A stretch of DNA of 31,490 bases from the NCBI GenBank assembly GCA_016713665.1, contig JADJOR010000014.1, positions 1 through 31,490 on the forward strand. Direction: 5' to 3'. Below are positions 1 through 9,653 of this stretch, piece after piece (position 1 is the first letter of the stretch; every line of letters begins with the position of its first letter). The DNA is from Deltaproteobacteria bacterium (GTDB lineage Bacteria; Myxococcota_A; UBA9160; UBA4427). Under the pieces are notes generated by a model. It made no database searches. It was not told where the DNA came from and saw only the letters and a program-made list of their open reading frames with translations. The position numbers were made by a program, and so were the translations under genes.

Positions 1-1480
1 CGTCATCCGGTCCGGATGCAGCGCACCGCTGCTGGCCTCGGCGCTGCTCGTGCCGCCCGCCGTGATCGTGCTGCTCGAGGTCAGGGTGCTCGCCCGCGAC
101 AGCCTCGCCGCGGTCGAAGAACTCTCGCTCTGCATCTGCCGATCCTGCTCGTGACGCTCCCACGCGCGGCGCCGGGCGCAGGCTCATGAAGGCGGTGGGC
201 GCGATCCCGTCGCCGCGGTGCTGGCTCGCCGCGTGGGCGGGCAACTCGCGGGCTGCAACGATCAGAGCCGGTCACGGGACGGGCCATCGATGTTGGGCAT
301 CGCGCTCGCGTTCGTCTGGTTCGCCGCGATCTCGCTGGCGCTCGTCTGACTCCCAATGCGGCGATCAGGCGGAAGGCGCAGATCTCAACTCCACGCGGAC
401 CGGCCGGGCTTCGGGCCCCAGCGCGCGCTCTGGGAGCGGCGGGCTCGAATGGCCGCCCGGCCGCCTCGATGGTGGCCCGGGCGCTGGCCGCCCGGGCGCG
501 CATCGTCCGCGCCGCGATCGTCTCCGAACGCGCCCGCGGTCTGCCGCTTCACCGCCCGGGCCGCCGCCTGCATCGCCCGGCGAGCGGCCTCGCCCTCGTG
601 CCCTTCGCCCACGGCCGCCTCGGCTCGGGCCCGGACGCGCTCCCCTCGTCGTCGTCGACCTCGGGGCACGGCCTCATCGCGTTGATCCTCTTCGTCCTGC
701 TCCCTGGCGATCGCCCAGGTCGCGGTCGGCCTCTCGGGTCCGAGCGTCTGCGCGCAGCTCGCCTGCGTGCGGCTCGCGGGCGCGTGCTCGCGCCAGTGGC
801 GACCTTCGCGGTCGTGCTCGCGCCGCTCGCCCTCGACGCGGGCTCGCTGCGGATCCCGCGCGATCGCGATCGATCAGCAGGCGCTCTTCGCGCCGCTCGC
901 TCCCTCGTCGGTCTCGCCGAAGCGGGGGCGACCGGCCCACGACCGCGTTCGCCGAACGCTGCGCCTGCCGGCCTGGTTCGTGTTCCGTCAGCCGCTGACG
1001 GCGCCGCTCGCCAGGGCCCGTGCTCGGCCTCCTGGCCCGTCGCCCGCTCGCCCTCGTCTCCGGTCGGCGGAAGCGTGCGGCTCTCGGCCTCCGGCCCGAC
1101 GACGACGAGGCGAGCTCTACTGCGGCGCGCGCGGAAAGCGTCTCGCCGCCGTGCTGGGGCCGCCCTGTTCGTCGCCCTCTTTCTCCGCGCGGGCGCGATT
1201 CCGTACCTCCCGAGCGAGCGGATCGTGGCGCCGCTCGTGCCGCTCTTCGGTGTCCGGGCTGCCGGCGCTGCTGGCCGCCGTGATCGAGATCGGGGTCTTC
1301 GTCGTGAAGCTGGCGCTCGTGCTGGCGCTGGTCGCGCAGGCGGCGCGGGCGACGCCCGCGCTCCGCGACGATCAGTGGATCCGGATCGTGACGCGGCGGA
1401 TGCTCCGCTCGCCTTCTCGAACCCGCTGCTCGTCGCGGCCTTCTCCCTGCTCGCCGAAGCGGCGCGAAGAGGCGGCATGA
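1..1480 (+). pseudogene. nuoH: NADH-quinone oxidoreductase subunit H (frameshifted, possibly 5'-partial)
   Basis: Membrane-arm subunit of complex I that forms part of the quinone chamber. The C-terminal third (about 1,170-1,480) is recognisable once three reading frames are stitched together. It has a GAIPYLPSER segment, a long hydrophobic helix, then RAT-P-LRDDQWIRI, which matches the RATLPRLRYDQ signature of NuoH, and a final hydrophobic stretch. Upstream of about 1,100 only scattered hydrophobic pieces survive, for example VLAPVATFAVVLAPLALDAG near 780-840. The true start could not be placed, and part of 1-500 may belong to another gene. It ends in TGA at 1,478-1,480, overlapping the next ATG at 1,477. 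The many indels look like sequence errors. Confidence is good for the C-terminus and poor for the first 500 bases. Confidence 0.55.
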
Positions 1481-1992
1481 GTCTCCTCGTCGAGATCGCT
1501 CTCGTCGCGCTCGTAGGCGCGCTCTGGCGGTCGTGCTCAGGCAGGTCCTGGCGCTCGGTGCTCGCGGGCCATGCGGCGATGGCGGCCCTCCGGGCTCCTT
1601 TTCTCGCGGCGGGGGCGGAGTGCTCGCGCTCTGCTTCGTGTCTCTTCGGGCTGGTCTGGCTCGCGATCCTGCAGCTCTTCGGCTGGATGCTCGTCGACGT
1701 CGACCGCGACCATCTCGCGGCGCCGGCCCGGCGGACGATCGCGGCGCCCTCGCCGGCGCTCACGATCTTCAGGGGCGGGCCTCGCCTGATCGCGCGCCGC
1801 GCTCTCGCACCGGACAGCTCGACGACCGCCTCCGCCGGGGGGCACGGCCCGGCGATCGATCCGACTGCCCTCGGCAGGCTCTCCTTCTCGCGCGCGGGCA
1901 ACGGCTCCGCGCTGCTCGTCGGCATCCTCCTCGCGGCGGGGCTCCTGACGGCGCTCTGGCTGCTGCGCGACGAAGGTCGGGAGGCGGGATGA
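1477..1992 (+). CDS. nuoJ: NuoJ-position membrane subunit of complex I (frameshifted)
   Basis: Starts with an ATGA overlap on the nuoH stop and ends two bases before nuoK, so position alone suggests NuoJ. The product would be about 170 residues, as is usual for NuoJ, with an N-terminal helix (MSLLVEIALVALVGAL), a middle helix pair (FVSLGLVWLAILQLFGWMLV after frame correction) and a C-terminal helix after ALGRLSFSR. The last motif resembles the 'iGralfs' segment before the final NuoJ helix. The usual TM3 motif (VQVLVYVGA) is not evident. At least two indels fall between 1,520 and 1,660. The assignment rests mainly on gene order and could instead be a lineage-specific subunit. Confidence 0.45.
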   Translation: MSLLVEIALVALVGALWRSCSGRSWRSVLAGHAAMAALRAPFLAAGAECSRSASCLFGLVWLAILQLFGWMLVDVDRDHLAAPARRTIAAPSPALTIFRGGPRLIARRALAPDSSTTASAGGHGPAIDPTALGRLSFSRAGNGSALLVGILLAAGLLTALWLLRDEGREAG

Positions 1993-1993
1993 G

Positions 1994-2318
1994 ATGACGA
2001 TCGCGACGACCGACCCGCAATGGCTCGTCTTCGGCGCCCTCGCGCTCTTCTGGATCGGATTGCTCCGGGCTCGTGCTGCGGCGCAACCTCGTCAGCATGC
2101 TGGTCGGGCTCGGGCTGGCGTGGGCCTCGGTGTCGGCGCTCTCGATCGCCTCCGGGCTGCTCTCGGGGAGGCGGGGCAGGCGGTGAAGGCGGGCAGGCTC
2201 GCGCTCTGCGTCGCGGTCGTGGGTTGTCTGCAGATCGTGGTCGGTCTCGCCCTCGTCTTCGCCCGCGTCGCGCGCAAGGGCTCGATCGACGCCGAGAGCA
2301 CGGCTGCTCGAGGGTTAG
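1994..2318 (+). CDS. nuoK: NADH-quinone oxidoreductase subunit K, atypical (frameshifted)
   Basis: Small three-helix membrane subunit that normally carries two glutamates used in proton transfer. After correcting indels near 2,065 and 2,300 it reads LFWIGLLG, then RRNLVSMLVGLGLAWASVSA, then VAVVGCLQIVVGLAL and a C-terminus ending ARLLEG-stop, matching the NuoK length of about 105 residues and its 'NLLKG' end. The family's TM2 GIEL motif is GLGL here, and the TM3 AAAEAAVGLAL motif has Gln where Glu is expected, so both proton-relay glutamates appear absent. The start ATG is one base after the upstream TGA. The substitutions are read directly from the bases, but this area has an elevated error rate. 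Confidence 0.6.
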
Positions 2319-2417
2319 GCAGGACGCGGACCGGGACCGCGGACCCGAGCCGCAGAGGTCGGGGTCGCACGGGACAGTCCGCCCGGGATGGGGCGCTGGG
2401 GGCGCGAAAGTGGTCAG

Positions 2418-4469
2418 ATGGGACGAGGACTGACGGCTTCGCCGATCCGCTGGATCGCGTTGCTCCCGCTCCCCGCGGCCCTGCTGCATGCGGCGATGAT
2501 CAGTCTGCTGCGCCTCCAGATCGCCCCGCGCACCGTCTGGCTCCTCTCACGACCCTCGCCGTCGGCATCTCGTTCGTGCTCTCCGCCGCCTCGGTCTTCG
2601 ACCTCGTCGGACAGGAGGCCCACGCGCCATCGTCGACCGCGTCGGCCCCTGGCTCGGCGGCGGCGTCGGGAGCGCGCAACTTCCCGCGCCGACCTCTGTC
2701 GTTGCGCCTCGACCGCTCTCCGCGGTCTGCTGCGTCGTCGTGACCTCGATCGCGCTCGCGGTCTATCTCTACGTGCTCGGCCGGATCCAGGGCGGCGCCC
2801 TGGCCAGCGATCAGGTCCACCGGCTCTTCGCGCTGCTCGACCTGCTGGTCGGCTCGACGCTCGTCCTCTTGCTCGCCGACAACCTGATCCTGTTCTTCTT
2901 CGGTTGGGCCGGGGTCGGTGTCGCGACGCAGCTCGTTTCCTCTTTCAACTTCGAATCGAAGAAGGCGGCCCGCGCCGGGCGACGACCTTCGTCGTCGGTC
3001 GCGTCGGCGACCTCGCGCTGCTCGCCTCCATCCTGCTGCTCTTCGACGGACTCGCGCGTTCGGGCGCACCGACGCTCTCCTTCGAGGGCGTGCTCGCGGC
3101 GTTCCGCCTGCTCGAGGGCTCGCAGGTCGAGCTGCCGCGCTGGCTCGGCGGCGGCGGCTTCCCCTTGCTCGAGCTGATCGTCGGCGGCGTCGTCGTCGCG
3201 GCGATCTGACGAAAATGCGCCCAGGTGCCGCTCCATTTCTGGCTGGCCGATCCGCCCAGGGCCGGCGTCGGCGACGGCGTTGATCCAGTCGTCGACGACG
3301 GTGGTGGCGGGATGTTATGGGCTCCTTCGGCTCTCCTTCCTGCTCGACCAGGGCCGGTCTCGATGACGATCCTGGTCTGGGTCGGCGCCTGCAGCGTCGT
3401 GCTCGGCGGGCTCGCGGCGGCGACACAGCTCGACCTGCAACGGCTCGTGGCCGCGTCGACGACGGCGAGTCTCGGCTTCGTCCTGATCGGCATCGGGCTC
3501 GGTGCCCCGTCGACGGCGACGTTCCTGCTGCTCTCGCACGCCTACGCCAAGGCCCATTGGGTGCTGGTGCTCGGCGTCGTCCAGGCGGAGCGCAAAGGGG
3601 ACACCGACCTGCGCAAGCCCGGCGGCCTCGCGCGCTCGATGCGCTGGACCCATGCGATGGCGGCGATCTCCGGGCTCGCGGTCGTCGGCCTGTTCCCGCT
3701 CGGGACCTTCTTCGCGCAGGAGGAGCTGCTCGCCTGGATCGACGCCGTCGGGCATCCGGTGATCTTCGCGGCGAGCCTCGTCGGGATGACCGCGCTCGCC
3801 TTCGCCCTCGGCCGGGCCCACGGCCTGCTCTTCTTCGGGCCCGCGCCGAGGATCCTCGACGGCGAGGAGCCCGACGTGCGCGTCGCCCACGATCCGGTGC
3901 GCGCGATCCAGTATGCGCTGACGTTGCTCGCGATCCTGTCGATCAGCGTCGGCATGCTCTCGCCCGCCCAGTTCTGGGGCGATCTGCTCGGCATCGAGCG
4001 GATCGACACCGTCGGCGGCTTCCTCGCCCGGACGCTCAGCGGCCCCGCGGATCCGCCCCTCGATGGCGCGCTGCGCTGGCGCACGATCGGGGCCTGCTTC
4101 GTGTCGACCGCCGTCGGTCTCGCCTTCGCCGCGCGTCGCTATCTCCGGGGCGGCGTGCGCAGCGCCGCCCCGGACGCGCACCTCGGCCGATCCTCGACGC
4201 GGCGACGGGCTGGGCTGCGCGAGACGCTCTACCTCGAGCGGGGCATCGACCGCTTGCTGGTCCGGCCGCTGCGGGGCTTCTCGCGTCTGCTGCTCGCGGG
4301 CGTCGTCGAGGCGCGGCTGCTCGACCGCGGCGTCGTGTCGGGGAGCGCCGGGATCGCGCGGCGGATGGTGTGGAGCGGGCTTCGACGGCTGCAGAACGGC
4401 CGGGTCCAGAGCTATGCGATGTTGGGCGTGATCGCATTGCTCCTGTCCGTCGCCTGGCTGGCGGACTAG
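2418..4469 (+). CDS. nuoL: NADH-quinone oxidoreductase subunit L, atypical (frameshifted in first 900 bases)
   Basis: Antiporter-like subunit at the far end of the complex I membrane arm. The N-terminal helix reads RWIALLPLPAALLHAAMISL; an alternative in-frame ATG lies at 2,388. From 3,350 to the stop the frame is clean. Recognisable motifs, after frame correction, are FFFGWAGVGV (family: GWELVG), VVGRVGDLALL (family: VNRVGDFGF), KCAQVPLHFWLAD (family: KSAQFPLHTWLPD, so the TM7 lysine is kept), ALIQSSTTVVAGCYGL, then DLQRLVAASTTASLGF and HAYAKAHW, where the TM12 lysine is kept. The TM5 Glu of the GWEL motif is Ala. At least five indels fall between 2,540 and 3,330. The stop lies four bases before nuoM. 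Confidence 0.8.
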
Positions 4470-4473
4470 TCCC

Positions 4474-6023
4474 ATGGAATGGCTCTTCGATCGGATCCTG
4501 CTCGTCGTCGTCGCCCTGCCTGCGCTGGTCGCGCTCTCGCTCGCGGGGCTCGGCACGCTGCAGACGCTGTTCGGCATCGCTCATCTGCCCGAGCGCGTCT
4601 GGCGCGACGCCGGCCTCGCGACCGGCTTCGCGACCTTCGTGCTCGCGGTCTTCGGCATCGCCCTGCGCTTCGATCCCGAGCGCCTGGGCCCACAGTTCGT
4701 CGCGACGGTCGGCGGCGCGCTGTCCCAGGAGCCGCGGCTGCTGCTCGGCGTCGACGGCATCGGGCTCTGCTTCCTGATCTCGACGGTCGGGCTCGTGCCG
4801 ATCGCGCTGCTCGTCGCGGCGCGAGACCGAGGAGTCGGTCCGCAGCTGGATCTTCGTCGTGCTGATGCTCGAGTCGGAGCCTGCTCGGCGCGATCACGTC
4901 GCTGAACCTGCACGGCTTCCTCTACTTCTGGGCCCAGAGCCTGCCGCCGATCCTCGTCTGGCTCGGCCGCTGGGGCGGCGAGGGACGCGCCCGGGTCGCG
5001 ACCCGCGTCTGGGCGACCGAGTCCGTCGGCCTCGCCGGTCTGCTCTTCGTCGTCTTCGCCCTCGCCGAGATGAGCGGGGCCCAGCTCGGTCAGGCGAGCC
5101 TCGATCTCGTGCGGCCCTCCGGCGACCGGGCCGGGGGCACGCTCCTCGATCTCGAGATCGGCCTCGCCGATCAGCGCATGCTCTTCTGGATCCTCACCCT
5201 CGCCCTCGTGACGCGGCTCCCGATCGTGCCGCTCCATTTCTGGCTGCCGGCGGCCCACGCCGCCTCGCCGACGGGGCTCTCGATCCTGCTCGTCACGGGC
5301 TTCGCCCAGACCGCGGCGATCGGCCTCCTGCGCTTCGCGCTCCCGCTCTTCCCCGACGCGGCCTTCGAGGCGCGCACGATCCTCGCGCTGATCGGGATCG
5401 TCGCCCTGGGCTATGCGTCGCTGGTCGCGCTGGTCCAGAAGGAGATGAAGCGCCTGATGGCCTACCTGTCGGTCGGTTACGCGGGCTTCGCGATGTTCGG
5501 CATCGCGACCATGAACGTGCAGGGCCTGACCGGCGCCGTCGTCCAGCTCCTGACCCACGGCCTCGCGACGGCGGCGATCTTCGTGATGATCGGCGCGCTG
5601 GCGCGACGGCGGGGGACGACGGAGGTCGCGGCCTTCGGCGGGCTCGCGCGGCCGATGCCGGTCTGCGCGGCCTTCTTCGGGCTGATGGTCTTCTCGCTGA
5701 TGGGCTTCCCGCTGCTCGGCGGCTTCATCGGCGATCTCTTCGTCCTGCTCGGCAGCCTCGACCTCTCCCGCGAGCTCTCGGTCGCGGCGCTCGGGGCGAT
5801 GGGCGTCGCGGCGGCCTACCTGCTCTGGGTCCAGCGCCGCGTCTTCTTCGGCCCCGTCGACGAGCCCGCCAATCGCGGGCTGATCGACCTCGACGGCGTC
5901 GAGCGCGCGGTGCTCGTCGCAATCGCGATTCCGATCCTCGCGATCGGCACCTACCCGAATCCGCTGCTGCGCCGGATCGAGCCGGCGGTGCTCGAGATCC
6001 TGCATCAGATGGGGCGCGGATGA
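4474..6023 (+). CDS. nuoM: NADH-quinone oxidoreductase subunit M, atypical (two frameshifts)
   Basis: Antiporter-like membrane subunit of about 515 residues. The first part (4,474 to about 4,820) and the last part (from about 4,875) read cleanly, with two indels between them. Landmarks are VVLMLES, then LHGFLYFWAQSLPPILVWLG aligned with the family's FWELMLIPMYFLIG, then RLPIVPLHFWLPAAHAASPT, KRLMAYLSVGYAGF, LLTHGLATAAIF and GGLARPMPV. The Glu of FWEL is Ala, the lysine before PLH is Arg, and the lysine of the 'LLKMGTYG' helix aligns with Gln (FAQTAAIG). Overall identity is clear, but the pumping residues are depleted. The stop TGA overlaps the nuoN start (ATGA at 6,020). Confidence 0.88.
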
Positions 6024-7495
6024 GCCCGGTCTTCCTCCCCGCTCTCGGCGCTCTCGTCGTGTTGTTCGTCGATGCCCTCGCGCGCCCGCGCGCGGCCGGG
6101 CAGGCGACGCGGGACTCGGCGGTCTCGGGGATCCGGCTCGGCGTGATCGCGGTCCTGTCGCTGGTCGGCGTGTTCCTCGCGCTGGCCGGTCGTGTCGGGG
6201 GCTCGGCGCCGGGGCCCTTCGCGATCGATGCCTTCGCCGCCGTCGGGATCGTGTCGATCCTGGTCGTCAGCTTCCTCGTGCTCGCGCTCTCGTTGACGCA
6301 TTTCGGCATGGCGCGGTCGCGGGCGGGCGAGCCGATCGCGCTGCTGCTCTTCTCGCTGTCGGGGCTGCTCGCGGCGATCGCGAGCCGAAACCTCCTCGTC
6401 ACGTTCCTGTGTCTCGAGCTCGCCTGGCTGCCCGCGGTCGCGCTCGTGGCGAGCGACCCGCGCCGGCTCTCGTCCTCGGAATCGAGCGTGAAGCTCCTGT
6501 TCGCCCACGCGCTCGCGAGCCTCGCCTTCGCCCTCGGCGTCGCGTTCCTGTTCTTCGCCACGGGTCGCTTCGATCTCGCGCTGCTCACGGAGCCCTCGGC
6601 AGCGCGACCACTCTTCTTCGAGCTCGGCTCGGCGCTCGTCGTCGTCGGCCTGATCGCGCGCTGCGGGCTCGCCCCCTTCCATCCCTGGGTGCCCGACCTG
6701 CACGAGGGCGCACCGGCCTACGTCACCGCCCACATGGCGACCGCCGCGCAGACCGCCTGCTTCCTCGTGCTCCTGCGCGTGCTGTTCGCGCTGCTCCCCG
6801 CCGATCCGGAGCTCGCCTCAGACGTCGCACGACGGATTCCGGAGTGGCTGGGCTTCCTCGCGTGTCTGACCCTCGTCTGGGGCCATGCGATGGCGCTCGT
6901 GCAGGTGGGGCTGCGAAGGCTCGTCGGCTGGCTCGCAGTGGGCCAGGCGGGATTCCTGGCGCTCGCGCTCGTCGATACGCGGGCGGAGGGAGGGCCCGCC
7001 CTCGTGCTGGCGCTCGTCGCGACGAGCATCGCGATCGTCGGTGTGTCGACGACGCTCTCCTCGTTCTCCCATCACGAGCGCGCCTGCGAGCACGTCGGCG
7101 ATCTCGCGGGCATGGCCGGCGAGAGCCCCGCGCGCGCGACGCTGCTCGCGCTCTTCCTGCTCTCGCTGGCGGGCTTCCCGGGCACGATCGGCTTCGTCGC
7201 CCGCCGCGACGTGCTGACGGCCGTCGAGCACGCGGGGCATCGCGGCTTCCTGTTGATCGGCGTCGTCGCGACGGTCCTCGCGTTGACGGCCGTCGGCCGA
7301 CCTCTGGTCGCCCTGCTGCGCCCCGCCGAGGGCCGCCGTGCGGCGAGCGCCGCGCTCACGAACGAGCAGGTCGTGCTCGCGGTCTGCGGTGCGCTGGTGC
7401 TGTTCCTCGGCACGGCGCCGCTCTTCGGCGAGCGCGCCCTCTCGGGCTGGCTCGAGGCGTGGATCGCGGCGGGCATCGCGAGTCTTTCGGGCTAG
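6020..7495 (+). CDS. nuoN: NADH-quinone oxidoreductase subunit N
   Basis: Third antiporter-like subunit, 491 residues, intact and hydrophobic throughout (about 14 helices). The start is fixed by the ATGA overlap with nuoM. Motifs are RNLLVTFLCLELAWL (family: lGLELlSL, TM5 Glu kept), SSVKLLFAHALAS (family: EaalKYFllGAlaS, Lys kept), LAPFHPWVPDLHEGAP (family: vPFHfWaPDvYeGAP), LRRLVGWLAVGQAGFLAL and LLSLAGFPGTIGFVARR. Several lysines conserved in the family are Arg or Gln here. It is the last gene of the nuo cluster and converges tail-to-tail with selB, with no intergenic space. Confidence 0.88.
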   Translation: MSPVFLPALGALVVLFVDALARPRAAGQATRDSAVSGIRLGVIAVLSLVGVFLALAGRVGGSAPGPFAIDAFAAVGIVSILVVSFLVLALSLTHFGMARSRAGEPIALLLFSLSGLLAAIASRNLLVTFLCLELAWLPAVALVASDPRRLSSSESSVKLLFAHALASLAFALGVAFLFFATGRFDLALLTEPSAARPLFFELGSALVVVGLIARCGLAPFHPWVPDLHEGAPAYVTAHMATAAQTACFLVLLRVLFALLPADPELASDVARRIPEWLGFLACLTLVWGHAMALVQVGLRRLVGWLAVGQAGFLALALVDTRAEGGPALVLALVATSIAIVGVSTTLSSFSHHERACEHVGDLAGMAGESPARATLLALFLLSLAGFPGTIGFVARRDVLTAVEHAGHRGFLLIGVVATVLALTAVGRPLVALLRPAEGRRAASAALTNEQVVLAVCGALVLFLGTAPLFGERALSGWLEAWIAAGIASLSG

Positions 7496-9603
7496 TCGCT
7501 GCGGCCGCGGGGGAAGCGGGGCTCGCGGTGGAGCAGGCGGCGGATGCTGCCGTCGCGGCGCGTGATCTGCAGATCGTCGAGCAGCGCCATCAGGGGCATC
7601 GCCGTCCTTCGGCTCGCCCCGATCAGGGTCTTCAGCGTCTGCGTGTCGAGCTCGGGCGAGTGCGCGAAATGCTCGAGCACCCGGGCGATCAGGGCATCGA
7701 CGCTGGCGCGCGCGAAAAAGAGCTCTTCCGGGGCAGCGACGAGCTCGCCCTGGCGCTCGAGGTGGTGGGCGAGCGCGCGCAGGCGCGCGGGGTCGGCGCC
7801 GAGCGCCTCGGCGAGGCTGCGCAGGGCGGGCGCCTCGAGGCCGGCGTCTTCGATGCGGCGCAGGAGGGCCTTCGCGAGGCGTTCCTGCTCGGGGTCGAGG
7901 CTCGAGCGGAAATCCGCGCGCCGGACGAGCTGCTCGTCGACGACGAGCCAGCCCGTCGCGGCCTCCCGTGCGATCAGCGCGCTCGCGACCTCGCTCGGGA
8001 CGTTGTCCGGCAGCCGGCCGGCGAGTGTCGCCCGGGGCATGCCGGCGGCAAGCGGATCCTTGACATGGAATTCGTCGAGGATGACCCGCAGCGTGGCCGA
8101 GAGCCGGGCGGCCGCGGCGGCCGACAAACATCGCTCGGCGCCGAGCCGGACGATGGTGTGGCCCTCGGTGCCGCCCGCGGCGAGGCGATCGAGAGCCGCG
8201 TCGAGGGCACCCGCCGCGAAGCCCGTCTCGCGCGCGAGGCGGCTGCGCGTCGTGCCGACGAGGCCGGCGCGCTCGATGCGGACGAGCAGGGCCTCCTCCT
8301 GCAAGCCGTGCGAGTCGTGAGACCCGTGCCCGACGGAATCGCCGTGGCGGCCGAGCTCGCCCCGATCGCTCCGGGCAAGGCGTTCGAGCTCGGCCGCGAG
8401 CTTCGGATCCGAGCGACGGCGATGGGGCGGGTCGACGTCGAGGATGCGGCCTCCGCCCTGGGTCGCCCCGACGCCCGCCTCCCGCGCGAAGCCGCGCACG
8501 ACGAAGCGATCGCCGGGCAGGAGATGGAGCGGCTCGCCCTCGACGTGGATGCGCACGAAGCCGCGCTCGCCGGGGCCGATCGGATCGGCACCGATGGGGG
8601 CGATGCGGGCGCGCCGCTCGGTGGTGCCCACGAGCAGCTCGACGGAGGTCGCCTCCTCGAGGAAGCGCTCGCTTGCGAGCCAGTGGAGCTCCGCGTCGAA
8701 GAGCGTCGACGCGAGCAGCGCGCCCTCCTCGCAGACGAGATCGCCGCGCGCGACCTGATCGAGCGCGAGCCCCTGCAGGTTCACCGCGATCCGCGCCCCC
8801 GACTCCGCCGCCGCGACCGCCTCGCCATGGCGCTCGAGCCCGCGGATCCGCGCCCGCCGCCCGCCCGGCTCGACGGAGACCGACCGGCCCGTCTCGAGGC
8901 TCCGCCCCGACCAGGTCCCCGTCGCGATCGTCCCGAAGCCGTGCTTCTCGAAGACGCGATCGACGAAGAGCCGTGCGGGGCGCTCGTCGTCCGCGCGGCC
9001 GGGGCGACCCTCGACCGCGCTCGCGACGGATCCCGCGACCCCGCCCTCGACCCGCGCTTCGACTCCTCCTCCACTCACCTCTTCGACCAGCGCTTCGATC
9101 GCCGCCCGGACGGCGTCGATGCCCTCGCCGGTCCGCGCGCTCGCCGCGAGGATCGGCGCGTCGGCAAAGGGCCCCGGGCGCAGCAGGTCGCGGACCTCCT
9201 CCTCCGCGAGCGCGCGCATCTCGGCGTCCGCCTGATCGCATTTGTTGAGGACGACGAGCCCGCGTGTCAGGCCCAACAGCTCGCAGATCGCGAGGTGCTC
9301 CCGGGTCTGGGGCATCACGCCTTCGTCGGCGGCGACGACGAGCAGCACGAGGTCGAGGCCCGAGGCGCCGGCCACCATCGTGCGCACGAAGCGCTCGTGG
9401 CCCGGCACGTCGACGACGGCGAGGCGCGCCCCGCTCGCGAGCTCGAGGGTCGCGAAGCCGAGCTCGATCGTGATGCCGCGGGCCTTCTCCTCGGGGAGGC
9501 GGTCGGTGTCCTGGCCCGTCAGCGCGCGGACGAGCGCCGTCTTGCCGTGGTCGATGTGGCCGGCGGTGCCGAGGACGAGGTTCGAGCGGGTCGGCGCGCT
9601 CAC
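7492..9603 (-). CDS. selB: Selenocysteine-specific translation elongation factor SelB
   Basis: GTPase that carries Sec-tRNA(Sec) to UGA codons marked by a SECIS hairpin. It has 703 residues. The G-domain is clear: GHIDHGKT at 15-22 (P-loop), GITIELGF at 43-50 (switch I), DVPGHERF at 65-72 (switch II) and NKCD at 120-123. EF-Tu-like domains 2 and 3 follow (VFEKHGFGTIATGTWSG, then FVRIHVEGEPLHLLPGDRFVVR). The C-terminal 280 residues are winged-helix domains that bind SECIS RNA, ending with MPLMALLDDLQITRRDGSIR. It is longer than the 614-residue E. coli protein, partly through a low-complexity Gly/Val/Ala/Arg insertion at about 172-212. It lies 50 bases downstream of serS on the same strand, probably one transcript. 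Its TAG stop is the complement of nuoN's TAG within one CTAG. Confidence 0.95.
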   Translation of the reverse strand: MSAPTRSNLVLGTAGHIDHGKTALVRALTGQDTDRLPEEKARGITIELGFATLELASGARLAVVDVPGHERFVRTMVAGASGLDLVLLVVAADEGVMPQTREHLAICELLGLTRGLVVLNKCDQADAEMRALAEEEVRDLLRPGPFADAPILAASARTGEGIDAVRAAIEALVEEVSGGGVEARVEGGVAGSVASAVEGRPGRADDERPARLFVDRVFEKHGFGTIATGTWSGRSLETGRSVSVEPGGRRARIRGLERHGEAVAAAESGARIAVNLQGLALDQVARGDLVCEEGALLASTLFDAELHWLASERFLEEATSVELLVGTTERRARIAPIGADPIGPGERGFVRIHVEGEPLHLLPGDRFVVRGFAREAGVGATQGGGRILDVDPPHRRRSDPKLAAELERLARSDRGELGRHGDSVGHGSHDSHGLQEEALLVRIERAGLVGTTRSRLARETGFAAGALDAALDRLAAGGTEGHTIVRLGAERCLSAAAAARLSATLRVILDEFHVKDPLAAGMPRATLAGRLPDNVPSEVASALIAREAATGWLVVDEQLVRRADFRSSLDPEQERLAKALLRRIEDAGLEAPALRSLAEALGADPARLRALAHHLERQGELVAAPEELFFARASVDALIARVLEHFAHSPELDTQTLKTLIGASRRTAMPLMALLDDLQITRRDGSIRRLLHREPRFPRGRSD

Positions 9604-9653
9604 GGAAGGGCTCGCCGTTCGGGGGTCGCGCGCGCCATTCCGGCTCGGGCCGC

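Noticed and set aside
549..6005. Long minus-strand open frames opposite the nuo genes (549-2,489, 3,315-4,577, 4,581-6,005)
   Set aside because: Charged low-complexity translations that mirror the hydrophobic nuo genes; antisense shadows.
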